A stretch of 64,000 bases of DNA from Colletotrichum lupini. Lineage: Eukaryota; Ascomycota; Sordariomycetes; Glomerellales; Glomerellaceae. The translations under genes were made by a program, and so were the position numbers. Shown in pieces: positions 12,198-22,607 of this stretch. How positions within the stretch are numbered: the first letter of the stretch is position 1; every line of letters starts with the position of its first letter. The stretch spans positions 992,001 to 1,056,000 of the forward strand of contig NC_064677.1 of NCBI RefSeq assembly GCF_023278565.1, in the 5' to 3' direction. The notes beneath the pieces are model-generated. The model did not search any database and was not told the DNA's origin. It was given only the letters and a program-made list of their open reading frames with translations.

Positions 12198-14125
12198 ATG
12201 AGTTTCATCCCTGAGGCTATCACGCCGACGTCCGTCCTGTCGTGGCAGTGTGCAGCTACGCTCCTTATCATATGGATTACCTATTGTCTAGGGCGCGCCA
12301 TCTACAATGTCTCGCCTCTACACCCCCTCAGCAAGTTTCCTGGTCCCAAACTGGCTGCCGCTTCGTATGCTCCCGAGTGCTGGTACGATTTCGTGAAGAA
12401 GGGGCGGTATACCTATGAGATTGTCAAGATGCACCAAATCTACGGTACGTGATTCATGTTGTCGTGAGACTCAATTTCCCCCAGATACATCGGCTGATGG
12501 AGAATAATCTAGGACCCATAGTCCGTATTAACCCTGACGAGGTGCACTGCAACGACGTCCGCTTCACCGACGAAGTCTACGCCATCAACGGGAGAAAGAG
12601 GGACAAGCACATCCACCACATGATCAACCTACCAGACCCGTATAACTCTCACCAGCACTTCTCATGCCTTTAGCTTGCTTGCCTCTGACTCCCATCACAG
12701 CGCAACCTTCGCCACATTTGGCACGATCGACCACGATCTCCACCGCAGACGGCGAGCCGCCGTCGGCAAGTTCTTCTCCCGGCAGCAGATGCTCAAGCTC
12801 GAGCCGCAAGTCCACGCATCAGCGCAAAAGCTCTGCGACAAGCTTCTCTCATTTGCTGGTCCCGATGGCGAGGTCGTGCCTTTGCAAGACGCCTATAGCT
12901 GCTTTACGACGGATGTGATTACCGAGTACTGCTTTGGCGAGTCGTTTGGATTTCTTGAGCAAAAGGAGTGGACGCCTAATTATCGTTCGGCTGTTTATGG
13001 GGCACTGGTTCATACGTTCCTATTCAAGTTCTTTCCGTGGACGAAGATCGTTATGAATGCTGGGCCGTAGTAAGTGCAGTTGCATACCTGCAGGAGCGAG
13101 AGTCATCAATAACAGCTGACTTATCTAGTCTCAAGAATTACCTACCTAGGGACACGGCCATCTTCATCAATACCTACGCAGTAAGTTCACTCGGGTTCCT
13201 TGGTCAAAATGTATGAAAGAACTCCGAGAACGGCGATTGATAAATAAGCACCACAGACTGTCATCCCAGCCCTCGTAGAGAAGGCGAGAGACCGCAAAGT
13301 GACAGGCACAGATATATACCAACACTCGCCTAACGTCTTCGCCGCCTTATTCGACTCCGATCTCCCGCCCGAAGAAAAGACGGTTCCACGACTCACGTCC
13401 GAGGGTGCCATCATGATAACCGCAGGAACGGAAACAACAAGCTACACGCTTACAATGATCAGCTTTCACCTCCTGTCGAACCCCAAAATCTTGGAAAGGT
13501 TGACACAAGAGCTTCAAGGGGCGGTCAAGGATCCGAAGCATCTGCCAAACTGGCCGACGTTGGAAACATTGCCGTATCTGAATGCCGTCATCTCTGAGGG
13601 TCTACGGCTGGCGCCCGGGGGGTCGATGCGCACTGGCAGAGTCGCTACCGAGGAGGATCTCGTCTATCGCGGTAAATGGAGGCCAGAAGGGTCAGATGTC
13701 GATGTGGATGTGTGCCATGTCATTCCCCGCGGGTGGGCGGTTAGTATGAGCGCCATCATCTCACATCTCGATGAGAGGATGTTTCCGAACGCCAAGGAGT
13801 TTATACCAGAGCGGTGGATCGATGAGAACGGTCAGAGGAGGAGGGGGTTGGAAGCTGGGTTCATCCCCTTTTCCAAGGGAACGCGACAGTGTGTGGGAAT
13901 GCCGTAAGTTTTTGACTACCCCTTGCGAATTCCTTGTTCACCTATACTGACCTTCTGCGTAGGCTCGCATACTCTGAGTTATATATCGCTTTGACTTCGT
14001 TGGTGCTGAGGGTCTTTCCGCGTATGAAGCTGTACGATACTACTTTGCGCGATGTTGAGTATGACCATGACTTGGGCGTGCCGATTCCCGCGACCGAGAA
14101 CGGTGTGAAGGTTAAGATCATTTAG
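12198..14125 (+). CDS. Cytochrome P450 monooxygenase (six exons)
   Basis: Exons 12198-12444, 12513-12639, 12701-13069, 13129-13180, 13257-13903 and 13963-14125. All five introns are GT-AG and 59-76 nt, and together give an uninterrupted 534-residue protein. An N-terminal hydrophobic anchor (ATLLIIWITYCLG) precedes a proline hinge (PLHPLSKFPGPKLAA), as in ER-bound P450s. Diagnostic motifs are the I-helix AGTETTS at 321-327, ExxR as EGLR at 379-382, PERW, and the heme loop FSKGTRQCVG at 470-479 with Cys477 as the thiolate ligand. The layout and N-terminal block (YGPIVRINPDEVHCND) resemble the fungal trichodiene-oxygenase-like/CYP58-65 group, but the substrate cannot be read from sequence. No polyketide synthase, peptide synthetase or terpene synthase lies beside it, so a secondary-metabolite cluster is not supported here. 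The start ATG at 12198 is used; an in-frame GTG two codons earlier is ignored. Confidence 0.93.
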
Positions 14126-14454
14126 TCTGTTAGAATAATTGAGGATGAACTATCAAGTAAATATATTTGTTGAGCATGTAAGGTGAATCGCTCATGGACT
14201 TCCATTCCCACGGGCCAGTTGAGTGCAACCGCATCACCAAAGTGTCGATTGAACTTGGAAGCTCACAGTCTTTGTGATTCACTACCTAAATATAGCTAAA
14301 TCCCATCTTCAACATTCACTCAATCCATCTCCCTGCATTTATCAAAACAAAGAACTGCAAGCTTGGCTTATTTCTCACAAACATTCTCCGCTCCGCCGTC
14401 TCTTTAACCGACTGTTCAAACTGAAATTTCCCAGTCTGTCTAACTTTCTTCATC

Positions 14455-15226
14455 ATGAAGCTTAACGTTTGTGTTGTCGTGGGGTTGACTGCCATCTGTC
14501 AAGCCGAACAGCTCTCAGTAATCCCCATCAATGAGACGACATGTCACTCTCTTCCGAAGGCTTCTTCGATTGAAGTCATGCCTATAAATGTGACTACAGC
14601 TCACTCAACCCTCAAGCTTTCTTCAATTGGAGTCATTCCCATCGACGTGGTGACAGGCCACTCCCTCCTCAAACCCTCGCCAACCCAAGCCCCATCCAAC
14701 TGCACATGCACGCATGAGGACACGAACAAACCAGCCACCGACAACCGCCCGGCTGAAGTCCCGTACTGGGGCTTCAAGCAAAGCTGCACCGAAATCCACG
14801 GCGACGGAGGCGAAGAAGCAGTTATTTGGGCCTGCTGCGACACGACCCACGGCTACGGCATCCAGAATCGGTTTCGTCTAGGCCAGTGCATCGAGAACGC
14901 GCGCGGGAAGCTAATCCCGCGCAAGAATGGGGGGTTCTGGCGCACGTGTGAGGATTGTGGACTCAAGGATCCAGAGAGGCCGACCGTGTATAGCTGCAAG
15001 TGCTGGCCTATGCCTAGGCATGGGGCGAAGCATGAGCGTGTGGAGGCTGAGATTGAGTTGGTAAGTCGCGGGAAAAGAGATTTTGAAAGTGTTGATGGGA
15101 TGTTGGTGCTAATGATATGTGTAGAACGACTTTATCGGCAACGACCACGGCAAGTTGGTTTGCTTCGGCGTCAGGGAGCAGCGCTACTGGGGAAATTGCA
15201 CCAATAACTTTCCTTGGAATAACTAG
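14455..15226 (+). CDS. Secreted cyanovirin-N homology (CVNH) protein with N-terminal triple repeat
   Basis: Two exons, 14455-15060 and 15125-15226, around a phase-0 intron (GTAAGT ... TGTAG), give 235 residues. Residues 1-17 are a signal peptide ending CQA. Residues 22-78 are three 19-residue imperfect repeats beginning VIPIN, VMPIN and VIPID. From about residue 105 a CVNH-like pattern follows: SCTEI, IWACCD, LGQCIENARGKL, FWRTCEDCGL, YSCKCW, then across the splice EIELNDFIGNDHGKLVC. The paired (Q/D)xIxN..GKL motifs and cysteine positions match the family, whose members bind mannose-type glycans. A secreted glycan-binding role is therefore inferred. The repeat region is not part of any CVNH domain I know. 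Skipping the intron would end the protein in an unrelated tail, and splicing restores the second (D/N)DxIGN half, which supports the model. Confidence 0.8.
14518..14688 (+). repeat. Three tandem 57-bp coding repeats
   Basis: Three consecutive 57-bp units inside the CVNH gene, each coding 19 residues with conserved (V)xPIxxxT and HSxxK positions. Units are diverged but in register without gaps. The multiple-of-three length keeps the frame, so copy number could change without breaking the protein. Confidence 0.8.
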
Positions 15227-15264
15227 ACTTCAAAGATAGCAGATAGATACACTGAGCCTACTTA

Positions 15265-15657
15265 TCACGACTCATAAGCGTGAAAAACCTTTGCGATAAT
15301 CTTCCAACCCCCATCAACCTTGATCAACGTGTGAAAGTCTGTGTAGGCCGGTCCATCGGGGGTGTTTTCCATGTCCACCTTGACGACGGCGGTCGTGGGC
15401 GTAATACCAATGACGTCGCAACGGGTCTTGAGGGACGCGCTTGTGCCGTATGTGTCGAAGAATGCCTGAAGGTTGGTGTACGAGCCTAACGAGAGCGTGC
15501 CGTCGGCCGGGATCCAGCCGGTCATTGTTGCGTCCTTGTGGAATGCAAGGTCGAGCAGGGCGCGATCTGCTTTTGCGACGCTGTCGACATAGAGTTGGAC
15601 TGTCTTGATGACTTCGTCATATTCTGACGTTGAGATTGTCTTGATGTTTTTGGACAT
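15265..15657 (-). CDS. Small SnoaL/lumazine-binding-like (NTF2-fold) protein
   Basis: Single exon, 130 residues from ATG 15657; an upstream in-frame ATG at 15708 would add 17 residues that look unlike the family. Recognisable elements are YDEVIKTVQLYVDSVAKAD, then LAFHKDATMTGW, and a C-terminal FHTLIKVDGGWKIIAKVF. This is the pattern of the putative lumazine-binding/SnoaL-like domain of the NTF2 superfamily. Such proteins form small alpha-beta barrels that bind or transform small molecules; the ligand here is unknown. No signal peptide is present, so it is probably cytosolic. It converges on the CVNH gene with 38 bp between the stop codons. Confidence 0.8.
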   Translation of the reverse strand: MSKNIKTISTSEYDEVIKTVQLYVDSVAKADRALLDLAFHKDATMTGWIPADGTLSLGSYTNLQAFFDTYGTSASLKTRCDVIGITPTTAVVKVDMENTPDGPAYTDFHTLIKVDGGWKIIAKVFHAYES

Positions 15658-15708
15658 TGTTGAAGGCTGGTGTTTTGGATGTTTGAGGTTCGAGGACTTG
15701 GTCATCAC

Positions 15709-16334
15709 ACGGGGTGTAGTTAATTATTCAAGCCTTGGTGTTTGGGTCTGACTTCTGTACACCACTTGGCGTTTCTTTTAAATACCGGACGTAAAAACTG
15801 TATCTTCTTTCAGACTAGGTTTGCGCAACCAGCCGGAGGTGCTTTCAAATCAAGCTCCGTGGAATTCCACATAAGGTAATGTTCTTTTCATGCCAAGGAA
15901 AGCACCTTGATGGTACCACAACGAACCCCTCCGAGGCCGTGGAGCAGCTGCCGATTGTTTGGTGTTCATCCGCGGAAACCTGCCAAAACCGGAGAAGGAC
16001 AAGAACCACCTCCACGACGTGCTAGAATACTTCAAACGATTGTCGGTACTTTCTAAGCTTAAGTTACAGGCAAAGGAATATTTCACTCGCTCGAGAGAAT
16101 ATATCTTGTGTAACTGCAGAGAGTTGCGAGATAGTGATTAATGGAAAAGGTTAAGAGATCAATGGGTGTTCTGACAATTAGGCGTGTCTACGGAAGCCCA
16201 CAAAGCCTTGGAGGCCATGCAATGATTTGTACAAGTACCTCTCTCGCATCCCTCACTTGAATACCACACGGGCGGTCATACAATTTACGAGGATCATATG
16301 GCTTGGCAAGTTAATCCTTCTTCAAGAGAATCCA
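15709..16334. other. Intergenic region, nothing seen
   Basis: Holds the promoter and 5' end of the minus-strand SnoaL-like gene and the 3' flank of the small cysteine-rich gene. The open frames around 15850-16140 have no plausible composition or splice support. Confidence 0.45.
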
Positions 16335-16718
16335 TCAATGGCCACAGGTACCGGCAGAACGTCCAGACACATGGGCTAAGGTAATGTTAGATTAGGATCA
16401 AGACTTCTAGACCGGAATGGAAGGATCAAGACTTACGTCTGCATTCGGCGTTGAGACAGCAATCACTGCTTCCAACAGTACAATCGCCTGTTATACAAGT
16501 AATTTGTCGGCCAGGATGGGTCGAGGCCATCGTTATCTGCGATGGCACGAAGGAAACCTACCGCCAGCTGGCGTGCAAGCTAATAGAGGGAATCGAATTA
16601 GCAAGGGTTCAAAAACTCTAAAGATAGTGGATGAATCCTAGGTAGTTGCCAACTTACCCAGAGAAGATGCGACGAGAGCGCTCATAACCGCGAAGATGGA
16701 GAAAATGTTGACCTGCAT
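16335..16718 (-). CDS. Small secreted cysteine-rich protein with knottin-like spacing (four exons)
   Basis: Found by joining exons by eye: 16718-16658, 16579-16562, 16487-16437 and 16375-16335. The introns of 78, 74 and 61 nt are all GT-AG and all in phase 1 (donors GTAAGT, GTAGGT, GTAAGT). The product is 56 residues. Residues 1-21 form a signal peptide (MQVNIFSIFAVMSALVASSL plus Ala). The mature part has exactly six cysteines with spacing C-x6-C-x6-CC-x4-C-x11-C, at residues 22, 29, 36, 37, 42 and 54. This spacing, with an adjacent middle CC pair, is typical of inhibitor-cystine-knot peptides and of many fungal small secreted effectors. The second exon is an 18-nt micro-exon. Each splice lands in frame and together they yield the cysteine pattern, which is hard to obtain by chance. 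Target and function are unknown; expression is unproven. Confidence 0.7.
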
Positions 16719-18445
16719 GGTGTCCTAGGTTTCGTATTGAGTTTCTTGTCGAAGGCGGGTTGTAGGGCAAGTTGAGGTCAATAGCAAAGGCTCTTTACAA
16801 ATATTTGTGATCCCGCTTACTACTAGAATCTTTACTTGGCAGACTAACCGCCCTACTTATAGATGTGAGAACTGCCATTTCTTCCGCATCCACATGTTCG
16901 GAAAGAGCGGACTTGAACATGCTCGTTAGAAGGCATTATGTTGACTCGAGTCATTGGTTCGTGATTTGACTTTCAAACGGGGTGGATAGCTTCATGATTC
17001 AGTGGACAAAGGTACTAGGGAGTCACGGAGGAAAGCGCAAGCATAATCGCGTATGGGCCAAAATCCCTGGGGTCTATTGGCGAATAACTGACCTCGGTCT
17101 CGCATTATTACTAGTGCGGACACAATGGCCTCGTCAGAATGGTGTGTAGAGTTTCAACCGCGTAATACGGGAAACCTTAATAGATGGAATTAGGCATTTG
17201 GACTAAGGTAATGGCACTTAGGGAGTACAATCTCACTGTGAAGCTCTAGGTACGGAGACTTAGTTGAGGATCTTGTCTGCAAATACAATCCCGATCGGGA
17301 ACTATTTCCCGCCCGATTTAACATCTCGCTACATTTATGTGATCTCAACACCACTGGCGCCTATATATGCTTTGGCGAGAAATGAGAACGTCGTCTCTGG
17401 TGTCTCGGTAAGGTCTCTCAAACTTCGCCATAAAAACCAAGCGCTCCTGAGGACGGTCCTGAGCCATCCGAGATGGTCTTGCATATATTGTAAAAGAGCA
17501 TCAACAATCAAAACTTTACAGCTTCAGATTCAAACTTGAGAAGATGCCGTAGTCCAAATTATAGTCATCATACTCACATCTTGCTGTTGTATTCGAAGTG
17601 TACATATAGTAAAATTCGCCGACAGCCTGGCATAAGGTAGATGAGTAAACACACAGCATACTAGCTTGAGTAAACACACTCCGCACTTTTATTTCTGAAG
17701 AGGGTTGGAAGCTAGCGTACAGACCAGTGGGTTGCAATTAAGACAACACGTCCAGACTACTCAATGTTACTTGACGAGCGATGCAGCCATTGTTTGGGAG
17801 AGATCCAAAATAATGGAATCGCAAGTTTGCCCACACGTCTCCTGGAATTATTAACTTTTTGAGTACTCCAGCTTCAGAACGATATCGACAAACACGTCTA
17901 TAGGGGAGTACTTTGTGCAAAACATGTAGACGGAGGTGGGAACATATCATGTGAAATCTGGCACCGAGGTGAGAAAGGATTTATAAAGAGAAAACCATCA
18001 TCTAGATACCACCAATACCTGATGTAGGGAAAAAGAAAAACAAAATATTGCACGACCTAGGGCGTGATGAAACAATTGGAGATGGAGGCGCGCCACGAGT
18101 TCATAAGGTACATGATCTGGTTAATGGCGGCGAGGATTTCATGACGCGAGCCAAAGAGGTGTACAGTTCAGTCATCCGACATACATATGTTGTGGATATT
18201 AAAGTTCTCGGCGCTTAAGAATCAAGAACCAAGAACTCCAAAATTTCCGTTATTAGTATACACCCGTATCTCCGATACTCAATCTTTCCGCACTTAAGCA
18301 CCTTACTTTTCACGAGCGATCATGTTTTCCAATACCATTTCTTATTTTACTCATTACAATCCTAGCCTCGGCGTCTCAAAATACTTCCATCCTATTTTGT
18401 GACCTCGACAGGAACTACAACCAAAATACCCGAAAGTTCAACGAG
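16719..18445. other. Intergenic region before the F-box gene
   Basis: About 1.7 kb of mixed-GC DNA. Short open frames near 17264-17539 and 17738-17950 have no recognisable motif. The right end is the promoter and 5' UTR of the interrupted F-box gene. I see nothing else that I can support. Confidence 0.4.
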
Positions 18446-18479
18446 ATGGACCGCCAGTGTCCCCAGAGCAATGCACTGC
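18446..18479 (+). pseudogene. 5' fragment of an interrupted F-box gene
   Basis: ATG 18446 opens eleven codons (MDRQCPQSNAL) plus one base before the retrotransposon begins at 18480. The last five bases, ACTGC, are the target duplication. Skipping the element and one copy of ACTGC continues in frame into the F-box body at 31897: the final C joins AT to make His, followed by RSSLERLPPELL. The two halves are therefore one former gene. Confidence 0.8.
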
Positions 18480-18684
18480 TGTTGGTATCCCTATTACAGG
18501 GTAGTTGGTTCGAACCGTAGTTGACGAAGAGATTAATTAAACTATATGAATATCTACGTAGTAGGTATAAAAAGGAGGTTCTAACCGTAGGTTAGGCTGG
18601 CTATAATAATCGTAAATAGGGCCCCTAATTAGCCCCTGCGCAGTCGGCTATATACCGTAATTAAATTAGACTTCTAATTTAATA
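18480..18684 (-). repeat. Copia-type element, 3' LTR (left copy)
   Basis: 205 bp, same length as its partner at 31687-31891. The outer part (18480-18560) still carries CpG and CpA and looks unmutated. The inner part differs from the partner mainly by C-to-T and G-to-A changes (for example AATTTAATA here versus AATCCGACA there). It contains the palindrome GGTTCGAACC and a TATAAAAAG-like box. Confidence 0.88.
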
Positions 18685-19689
18685 CTAACTTTCTCTTTCT
18701 TTTATCGATTTAACTACCATAGTTAGAAATATAATTCGACCTCGGGCCTATTTATTAAGTCGTCTCCTTTTCCCCCTTTTCTCTACTTTTTTTATATAAC
18801 CTATTCCTCTATTTATGTAATAACTTTTTTATTACTTATAAATTACTCTAATCCCTTATTTAGTACTATTTTTATAAAAGCGTTTGCGAGGTTATTTTTA
18901 TTATTAATCTAACGGATCTCGAGTATTTCGCGCTTTTTATATAATTACTTAAGGGCTATAATATTAATTATAAGCCTTTTTTCCTTTATCGTTCTTAATT
19001 TAATAAGGTATTTATATAATAAGTAAGAATTAGTATAAATAACCGTTAGAATAGGTAAAAAGCTAATTCGATTAATAATCTTCTTTAGTATTATTAAAAT
19101 TACGTAAGAGAGGTTAATACCGTTAACTATACCGTAAACCTCCGATATTAGTATACTTCTCGTTACTTACTTATTTTTAATTAATAAGTAGTAAATTATA
19201 TTACTATATATAGTAAATTTGCTCTTATTTATATTCTCGTTAGCTAGGATAATAATATACCCTAATTGCGAAGTAAGGTTATTATTATTTATAAATAACT
19301 TATTAACGAAAATATAGAGCTTATTAATTATAAGGTTAATTAAGTAGTAAACGAGACCTTAATCGAGATTCGTTTATTACTACTTAAGCCGCTTATTAAG
19401 TACCTTAACGTCTCGTTCGGTTAGATCTATAGCTTATATTACTTTAATATAATTAAAAATTACTTTAGGCTAATAAATACTTATAATATATACCCCTCGC
19501 GTAAGCTTAGCCTTATACCGCTTTTTAATATTAGTTACGTTCGGATTAACGAGGTTAATCTTTTTACCCTACCCCTTTTATTAAAAAACGATAGTTTCCT
19601 TTTTAATTATAAAAATCCCGCTATTAAATACTAGGGGGGTATTTATTATAAGGACCTCTTTTAGCTTCGTTACGAAGCCCGCTTTCTAA

Positions 19690-20450
19690 AGCTCTTTATT
19701 CTCCTTTTTTATAAAATTAATATCGAATAGGCCTAATATATTATTAGTCTATATTTTAATAATCCTAAATTAGTCGCCTTCGTACTCCGTAACTAATAAG
19801 TACGGGTCGTACGTAGAGGTAACTATTAATAATTAATTAATATAAAAATTATAATAAGTAGCTTACTAATAAGTACCCGATTTTACGAGCCTATATAGTA
19901 GCTTAAGCACTTTAATAATCGTACTTTCTAAGTACTTACTAGCTATTTCCTTTGGTAAATAGGCTAGGATTTTCTTTATAAGCCCTGTGGCCGATTAGGT
20001 ATATACCTAGGTAATATTATAGCTCTAAATCTTATATCCCTTCTTCTATAGTAATATTATTAGTACTATTATTAATCGTTAGCTATAGTACTATATAATA
20101 AGTAATTATATAAATAGCGTCGCCTTTTTAACGTTGCCGTACTCCTAAATTACGTATTTAAACTTCTCGTACGGCTAGGGTATTCCTTTCCCTTTAATCT
20201 TACGAACTATTCGTAATTTAAATATACGGAGGTTTATATATTTTTTTAAGTTATATAAAATAAATCGATAGACCCCTCGATTATAAAGAGTATTTACTTT
20301 AATAAGATCTAATCCCTTATACGGCTTTTTAGTAATTATAATTATACTTTTTTTACGTAGTTTAACCGCTAGCTCGAAATCGGCTTTCTCTTTTACTATA
20401 TAAAAAGTATTAATTACCTCGTTATTAGTAATAAATTACCGCGTTAGGGC
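19690..20450 (-). pseudogene. Copia-type reverse transcriptase relic
   Basis: Minus-strand text contains AKEKADFELAVKLRKK-like and IFKLRIVRKIKGKG blocks, with a TNNILGLFDINF block further downstream (about 19700-19760). These match the RVT_2 region of fungal Copia polyproteins (consensus style IFKSRLVxEIKGK ... TDDTLxL). Asp-to-Asn and Gln/Trp-to-stop changes are those expected of RIP. There is no intact frame. Confidence 0.65.
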
Positions 20451-22384
20451 TTACCGTCGTAGTCTTTTATAACGTCTCGCTAGTAGTATTAGTACCCTTT
20501 TAGTAATTTCCTCTTCCTTATCGTTTATTAATACTACTACGACGATTTCGTTAAAAATAATTTCCTATACCTCTACTACGGGTTATATAGTTTCCCCTAG
20601 CTCTTCTTCTTTTTATAAGTTAAAAATTACCTCGTTAGGATCTATATAGTACGGTTTAACTATTATAATTAATATTTTAAGAGGCTAGTTACGATCTCTT
20701 ATAACTATATAAGAGCGCTCGTTAACGGAAATTAACTTATATAGCCTAGCCTATTATTAAGTAATTTCGCGCTATACTTATATATCTAAATTTAGTAGTA
20801 TATTTAAATTATTCCTTATATCGGGCCTATTATGCGTAGTAATTACCTCGTTAACTTACTTTTTTATACTTACTTCGCGCAGTACCTATATTACTTTTTT
20901 AACTACTTAGGCTCGTTAACTTATGCTTAGTAATAATAATAAGGCTAAGGTCGTTCTTAAATATACTCTAAATACTAATAGCGTTAATATAAGTCCGTTA
21001 GGCCCCATAATATCGTTATAGTATTTAAGTACTATCTAGAAGTATTCGTCGTTAGTAAAATCCGGATTTTCCTTTTTAATAATTCTAAACGCCCTTTTTA
21101 ACTACTAGTATACCCTTTTTACCTTTTTAATACTATAGTACGCTTTAACGAGTACAACTTTTAGTTATATACCGTAAGCCGTCGCATTATCCCTAAATTT
21201 TACTAACTTAAAGCTAGTACTAGCGTCGGTTCTAATACTATTTAGTAGTCCTTAATATATATTAATCTAGCTTTTTCGCAGGGCTACCTATACTATTTTT
21301 ACTTATAGATCCCGGAGGAATTGCCCTATTTAAAAGGATATAGTTACGTCGATTATATATAGTACTAGCCGACTATTTAAATAAAAAATATTAATAACGA
21401 TTTCCTAGTCAAAGTTAAGCTTATTACGTAATTTAAATTTAAATTTACGTAGGCTCTGCGCATTTATTTAATATTAATAACATACTTTTATTAACTACTT
21501 TAGTGCCCCTATTTTAATATTATTATTATTTAATTACTTTAAGAAGTTATATAGCCTCGTAACTAACGGGTACCTAAATCTCTAATATAATCTTCTAAGC
21601 TCACTTTCCGTTAAGTAATTAATCAACTTCGTATTATTAATAAGCTTTATAAACGTATACCCCTATTATCGTTCGACTATTTCGAAGTGCTTATTATTAG
21701 AGATTCTATTCCTCGTATTATTAAATATAATACTTAGTTAATCTATATTTTTTAAATATAAGAGAAATGGGGTATTAACGAGTAAAATATAAAAAGTTAT
21801 CGTTCTGAAGTATATCTCTATTTTTATTATACTTAGGGCGACGATTTCCTTACCTAAGCTAAAACTAATCTTCGTAATACCCGCCGTCGACGTATTAAGC
21901 ATTACTAGCGCGATCTTTTATAGCGCTTAGAATTACCCTTTTCCTCTAGTTAACTATTATAATACCCTAGTATTTAGGATAATCCTATAGAAATCGTCTA
22001 GGCCGTACCTTTTGCTTATATAAAATACTTATATAAGCTTAGTATTCGAGGGATCTAAGTAGTATAAAAAGGACCCCTCTAGCTACCCCTAGATTTACTT
22101 AGTACTATATTCCTTTTCTTTAGATATTAAAAGAGATAGCGTTTTTTTTTTAATTATTAAGAGAATAGGCTTCGGCCCTATTAAATTTACCCTTTTAGCC
22201 GCCTCTATATTTATTATCTAAGGGACCTTCCCTTATTATCCATAAATAAAAGCCTACTTATTAAGAGCTTTTATTACCCTCTATTCGTTTAGCCTCGTAT
22301 ATCCTCTAGAGGCTAACGGGGCGAAAAAAGAGTAGTTAATATCGTCGATTTTGTTATAATCTAATTCGTTAGTATAGGGAGTAA

Positions 22385-22607
22385 TGTCACGAAAGGGAAC
22401 TCGAGGCAGGTCGGAACGCTGCTATATTGACCTAATTAACTAAAGACTTAACGTGAAGAAGGAAAAAACAGAACAGTGGGCAGAAGCTAGCAGGCTGGCC
22501 CTTTGGGCCTAGCGGTCTAGCTCGTTACGTAACTACTAAGAGCTTAGCCTCGCAGCCTAAGGCTGAGCCACAGGGCTTACAGGGCCCTAGTACTTACTAC
22601 CGTGACA
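22385..22607 (-). repeat. Gypsy-type element, 3' LTR (left copy)
   Basis: 223 bp, TGTCACGAAAGGG... to ...CCGTGACA. The first ~60 bp are unmutated while the right copy is mutated over the same bases. Its interior contains the GC-rich palindromic run GGGCCTAGCGG and GAGCCACAGGGC. Confidence 0.88.

Noticed and set aside
12198..14125. A secondary-metabolite gene cluster around the P450
   Set aside because: Neighbours are 2EXR-like, CVNH and SnoaL-like genes; no backbone synthase, transporter or pathway regulator is in the window.
18507..18516. GGTTCGAACC as a possible tRNA B box or tRNA gene
   Set aside because: It is a palindrome inside the 205-bp LTR, with no A box or cloverleaf around it.
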